Source: Methanoregulaceae archaeon (GTDB lineage Archaea > Halobacteriota > Methanomicrobia > Methanomicrobiales > Methanospirillaceae). Taken from it: DNA of 64,000 bases. The notes below the pieces were generated by a model. It saw only the letters and a program-made list of their open reading frames with translations, did no database searches and was not told the origin of the DNA. Position numbers and translations under genes: made by a program. Each line of letters begins with the position of its first letter. Position 1 is the first letter of the stretch. Below are positions 60,629 to 64,000 of this stretch, piece by piece. Where the stretch lies: the NCBI GenBank assembly GCA_015660885.1, contig JACTUB010000007.1, forward strand, positions 41,454-105,453, written 5' to 3'.

Positions 60629-62164
60629 ATGACCACTCCTCAAGATAATCTCGCATTTGACCAGACACGGCTTGACAAAGTACGTGCACTCAAGGATAAA
60701 GGAATTACCATTTTCCCGTCTTCATTTGACCGGCAGCATACCGTACTTGACATCAGGACTAAGTACGCAGATATCACCCATGACAAGAGCGCTGAACAGG
60801 TGTCCACTGCCGGAAGAATATACATCGTGAGGAATCACGGAAAAACCCTGTTTGCTGACCTCGGTGACGAGAGCGGAAAGATCCAGCTCTATATCCGGAA
60901 GAATGATATCGGGAATGAGCAATTCGATCTGTTCAACCAGTTCATCGAACGGGGGGATATCATCGGGGTAACTGGTCATGTGTTCCGCACAAAACTGGGA
61001 GAGATTACGATCTGGGTTGACACGTTCACCCTCCTCTGCAAAGCGATATGCTCGCTCCCCGAGAAATTTCACGGACTTACGGATATCGAAAAGCGCTACC
61101 GCCAGAGGTATGTTGACCTTATCGTTAACGAGGAGAGCAGGCAGACGTTCCGGATCAGGAGCCGGATCATCTCTCTGATCCGCAGGTACCTTGATGATCA
61201 TGGATTTCTGGAATTCGAAACCCCTATTCTCCAGCCAGTGTACGGTGGGGCAAATGCCCGCCCGTTCACTTCATTCCATCACTTCCTCGACCAGAAACTG
61301 TTCCTCCGGATTGCACCCGAGTTATACCTGAAAAGGCTGTGTGTCGGGGGATTCGAGAAAGTCTTTGAGATTGCACGGAATTTCCGCAACGAAGCGGTCG
61401 ATACCGATCATAACCCGGAATTTTCCATGGTGGAGATTTACTGGGCGTACCGTGATTTCGAAGACATGATGACGCTGACTGAAGATATTGTCTCCTCCAT
61501 TGTCTTTGAAGTCCATGGAAAATTTGAGATTCCATTCGAAAACACTACGCTGAATTTCAAAAAGCCCTGGAAGAAACTCTCCATGGCAGATGCAGTAAAT
61601 GAGTATGCCGGAATCGACATCTTTGCCCATACGGTCGAACAGCTCCGCGATCTCGCACGGCAGAACACGCTGGAAAATTGGGAGAAATCAAAAACGCACC
61701 GTGAATTTCTTGTCCAGTTCTTCGAAGGGCTCGTGGAAGAAAAACTTATTCAGCCAACCTTCGTTTACGACTACCCGGTAGAGAACTCCCCGCTCGCAAA
61801 GCGGCACCGCACCAAAGAAGGATTCACCGAGAGGTTCGAATTGTTCATTTACGGTATGGAAGTGGGCAACGGGTTCTCGGAGCTGAACGACCCTATCGAC
61901 CAGAAAGCCCGATTTGAGGACCAGGATGAGAAGCGGCGTCTGGGTGATGTTGAAGCTCAGATGATCGATTACGATTTCATCAACGCTCTCGGGTATGGTA
62001 TGCCACCCACCGGCGGTGTGGGCATCGGCATCGACCGGCTCGTGATGCTGCTGACGAATAATATTTCGATAAAAGAAGTGATTTTATTCCCTTCGATGAA
62101 GAAACTACAGGAGGACGAAGAAGGGGATGAAAAAGAGCCTGGCTCCAACCAGGAAAGAACGTAA
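60629..62164 (+). CDS. lysS: Lysyl-tRNA synthetase, class II
   Basis: The 511-residue enzyme has an N-terminal OB-fold anticodon domain (TAGRIYIVRNHGKTLFADLGDESGKIQLYI) and class II motifs. Motif 1 is around LIRRYLDDHGFLEFETPILQPVYGGANARPF, motif 2 is FRNEAVDTDHNPEFSMVEIYWAYRDFEDM and motif 3 is GVGIGIDRLVMLLTN. Many archaea use class I LysRS; class II here matches several methanogens and is of probable bacterial origin. tRNA-Lys (CUU) is elsewhere in the window. Complete gene. Confidence 0.95.
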   Translation: MTTPQDNLAFDQTRLDKVRALKDKGITIFPSSFDRQHTVLDIRTKYADITHDKSAEQVSTAGRIYIVRNHGKTLFADLGDESGKIQLYIRKNDIGNEQFDLFNQFIERGDIIGVTGHVFRTKLGEITIWVDTFTLLCKAICSLPEKFHGLTDIEKRYRQRYVDLIVNEESRQTFRIRSRIISLIRRYLDDHGFLEFETPILQPVYGGANARPFTSFHHFLDQKLFLRIAPELYLKRLCVGGFEKVFEIARNFRNEAVDTDHNPEFSMVEIYWAYRDFEDMMTLTEDIVSSIVFEVHGKFEIPFENTTLNFKKPWKKLSMADAVNEYAGIDIFAHTVEQLRDLARQNTLENWEKSKTHREFLVQFFEGLVEEKLIQPTFVYDYPVENSPLAKRHRTKEGFTERFELFIYGMEVGNGFSELNDPIDQKARFEDQDEKRRLGDVEAQMIDYDFINALGYGMPPTGGVGIGIDRLVMLLTNNISIKEVILFPSMKKLQEDEEGDEKEPGSNQERT

Positions 62165-62533
62165 TTCCTCTTTTCGCGACAATCGTTTATATCCTGATTT
62201 ATCTGATCGCATGATTATTTCAAGTCAATAATAGGGAAGGATCACAGTCTTTTCTCCACTTTTATAACTTCCCCGGCACGGAAACACGGGCAGACCGTCA
62301 CACAGAGGCTGCATCGCACTGTTGCGTGGACGGGGTAACATGGCGAGCTTGTCGTCATGGATGGGATTGCAATCGAAGATTATCAGCGGGGAGCAGTTCC
62401 CTTCTGCCTGGTGCTGGAGAGGATGTGCTGGTATGGATTGGGAAAGCTGGAATATTCCTGGATCTTCCCGATTTTGCTTATCCTTATTTTCCCGGACAGA
62501 ACTGTTATCCCAGTGTTGCTCTAACTTTTCTCC
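62165..62533. other. Intergenic region with possible Cys-rich fragment
   Basis: The 369 bp between lysS and the methyltransferase contain no supported gene. On the minus strand at about 62270-62315 one frame reads CSLCVTVCPC, which recalls a ferredoxin Cys motif, but no start or adjacent cluster binding half is seen. A plus-strand frame over 62326-62604 overlaps the methyltransferase and is taken as a shadow. Confidence 0.3.
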
Positions 62534-63154
62534 ATGGCCAACAGCAAAAATCCCGGAAAATCCTCCGCAAGCACCGTGGAAATCCTGCACCCTTTCCACC
62601 ATGAGGTATTCTCCGCCTCCCGCGCAGGGCACCTCGACTCCCGCCTGCGTAGGTTTATCTATCGCCCTGACCGCCTCGCAGAGCGGTATGTAAAACCCGG
62701 TGATTGCGTCCTCGATTTCGGTTGTGGCCCGGGGTTTTTCACCCGCGAGTTCGCGAAGAAAGCCGGTGACACCGGTAGTGTGATCGCCGTGGATTTGCAG
62801 GAGGAGATGCTCCGGCTCCTGCGGGAGAAACTGGAACCGGAAGGACTGATGCCGCGAATCAGGACGCACCAGTGTGCCCAGGACTCCATCGGTCTCTCCC
62901 CGGAATGGGACAGGAAGATCGATGTTGCCTTTGCAATATTCGTTGTCCACGAAGTGCCGGATCCGAAGAAGCTATTCCGGGAGATTTCGTCGCTTCTCAG
63001 GACGGAGGGCCTTCTCTTTTACTCGGAGCCCCCGTTCATTGTCTCAGGCAAAGAATTCCAGGATAATCTTGCTCTCGCACAGGAAGCAGGGTTCCGGGTG
63101 ATTGAGAGCCGGTTATTCTTCGTGAACCGGGCGGCGGTGCTGAGGAAGGAGTGA
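62534..63154 (+). CDS. SAM-dependent methyltransferase (class I)
   Basis: The 206-residue enzyme has motif I VLDFGCGPGFFTREFAKK, motif II VIAVDLQEEM, an acidic DRKIDVAFAIFVVHEVPDPKKLFREISSLL and post-motif GLLFYSEPPF. The N-terminus HEVFSASRAGHLDSRLRRFIYRPDRLAERYVKPGD is that of Methanomicrobiales small-molecule methyltransferases of the UbiE/Erg6 type. Substrate unknown. The ATG at 62534 lacks a strong ribosome site. Confidence 0.83.
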   Translation: MANSKNPGKSSASTVEILHPFHHEVFSASRAGHLDSRLRRFIYRPDRLAERYVKPGDCVLDFGCGPGFFTREFAKKAGDTGSVIAVDLQEEMLRLLREKLEPEGLMPRIRTHQCAQDSIGLSPEWDRKIDVAFAIFVVHEVPDPKKLFREISSLLRTEGLLFYSEPPFIVSGKEFQDNLALAQEAGFRVIESRLFFVNRAAVLRKE

Positions 63155-63187
63155 ACCAGGAAATTCAAAATCGCACGATTTCCTAAT

Positions 63188-63700
63188 TTACCCAAAGTGC
63201 ACATACATCACTTCGTCAAGGAGAGCACCATTCTTATTAATGGCGTTCCTGTAGACGGCCTCGCGGATAAAACCGCACTTCTCCAGGACCCGCATCGAAG
63301 CAGGGTTATTCGAGAAAATGCCTGCCTGGAGCCGTACGATATCATATCGTTCGAAAGCGACCGGGACAAGCGAACGTACTGCATCGGTCATGATACCCTT
63401 CCCCCAGAGGGACTCTGAAATCCCGTACCCGATCTCAGCAGACCTGCGTTTCACATCGTCCAGCGGGTGGATGCCAATGCCGCCAACTGCTTCACCCTTG
63501 ATGTCAATTGCCAGGAACAGGTTCGGCGTGGGACCTGTTGCCATGCTGATAAACCGGCATGCTTCCTCCAGCGTTTAGGGCGATGGAAACGCGTCCCTCA
63601 GCATTGCTGCGATACGGGGATTATTCGCGTGCCTTGCAAGGGAACCCGCATCTCACCTTTGAGTTGAGGAGATACTCCCTTTATTCTCGTACACGCGTTT
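63188..63700 (-). pseudogene. RimJ/RimL-type GNAT acetyltransferase broken by two nonsense codons
   Basis: The intact 3' part (118 codons) has IGYGISESLWGKGIMTDAVRSLVPVAFE and the acetyl-CoA loop SNNPASMRVLEKCGF. Upstream the same frame continues as a normal N-terminus: SSTQR-TGA-DAGSLARHANNPRIAAMLRDAFPSP-TAA-TLEEACRFISM. The TGA (63653-63655) sits where the family has Trp (QRWDAGSLARHANN) and the TAA (63575-63577) where it has Tyr (PYTLE). Both are single-base changes. The left edge of the pseudogene is uncertain (about 63700). Confidence 0.78.
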
Positions 63701-64000
63701 GGTATCGGGGGTCACCTCAAATTGTTCCGGATGTTGTATGTGGAGGTAGGTGCTGATGGTGGAGTACCCTACCCCCCCACTCCCGGAACAACCAGGGGGG
63801 GGAGGGGGTCACCAGTTTGAATGAGGAGGGGGCACCCCTCCGGGGCACATGAGGGGGGGGTACCCCCCATTTTGCAGAGGAAACGGAGGTGCTCTCAATA
63901 GGACTTCCGTCGGAGCCTTAAAATGAGCAAGGAGGATAGCTACCCCTCGCGTACTGATAGGGGGGGTAGGAGGGGAGTCGTTCTGAAAAGTCCGGAAGGG
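63701..64000. repeat. G-tract-rich region with GGGGGGTACCCCCC palindrome
   Basis: Runs of 7-8 G or C occur at 63772-63778, 63795-63802, 63853-63860 and 63960-63966, with shorter ones at 63804-63808. A perfect 14-bp palindrome GGGGGGTACCCCCC spans 63855-63868. This G-rich composition is unlike the rest of the window. No protein-coding gene is supported here. Confidence 0.5.

Noticed and set aside
62255..62340. Ferredoxin-like CSLCVTVCPC on the minus strand
   Set aside because: No start codon, no second half of a cluster site and no neighbouring ferredoxin sequence; could be chance in GC-rich DNA.
62225..62950. Long minus-strand open frame of 241 codons
   Set aside because: It runs antisense through the clear methyltransferase gene at 62534-63154 and has no recognisable fold; it is a shadow frame.

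Overview
This window is chromosomal DNA of a methanogenic euryarchaeon, most likely of the order Methanomicrobiales (Methanoregula-like). The evidence is the archaeal information machinery (TFB, aIF5B, S6e, S8e, SRP19, Gar1, RIO2, TrmB), two tetrahydromethanopterin genes (MptE and a beta-RFAP synthase), HypB, a cupin-type glucose-6-phosphate isomerase and a tungsten aldehyde:ferredoxin oxidoreductase. The assignment below order level is an inference from gene content and style, not from a database search. No rRNA, CRISPR array or intact insertion sequence was seen. Four tRNA genes are present: Lys-CUU, His-GUG, Ala-CGC and Ala-UGC.

Layout. 1-9.6 kb: site-2 protease with CBS domains, radical SAM protein, MptE, DHH/RCK protein, tRNA-Lys, small redox, cupin and flavoprotein genes, MscS channel, and two paralogous small membrane proteins. 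9.8-14.2 kb: a decayed stretch with an Hsp20 3' fragment, an AT-rich block encoding a TPR-like membrane protein, another gene remnant, CAP, AN1-finger and nitroreductase genes, and a frameshifted gene. 14.3-26.3 kb: MazF-like protein, a chorismate lyase-like/beta-RFAP synthase fusion, an ABC-2 system whose permease carries a PrsW-like domain, a lipoprotein, RDD and SemiSWEET proteins, two consecutive disrupted genes, a methyltransferase and a YdjM-like protein. 26.4-36.2 kb: accessory block with MoaD-like protein, AOR, ArsR, a frameshifted ArsP-like permease, a CGCAxxGCC protein, ACR3, an arsC remnant, and a MarR-ABC-ABC-ABC2 operon. It ends beside the 3' end of tRNA-His. 36.7-62.2 kb: mostly core genes (infB, rps6e, rps8e, hypB/srp19, gar1-tfb, rio2-DUF460-thiL, a 2-thiolation enzyme, K+ channel, nadE, pgi, trmB, an NrpR-like domain protein, an Lpd-like enzyme, lysS). 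62.2-64 kb: methyltransferase, an acetyltransferase pseudogene with two nonsense codons, and a G-tract-rich end.

How genes work together. Three near-identical inverted repeats (TTCAA-N6-TTGAA) lie before AOR, before arsR and before the permease operon, so one ArsR repressor probably controls both the tungsten enzyme and the arsenic genes. MptE and the RFAP synthase fusion act in methanopterin synthesis. The fusion fits 4-hydroxybenzoate as precursor. The MarR-linked ABC exporter has two ATPases with complementary defects, as expected for a heterodimer with one degenerate ATP site. At least seven genes are broken by frameshifts, nonsense codons or truncation. The mixture of substitutions and indels suggests real decay, although single-base indels in homopolymers could also be sequencing errors.
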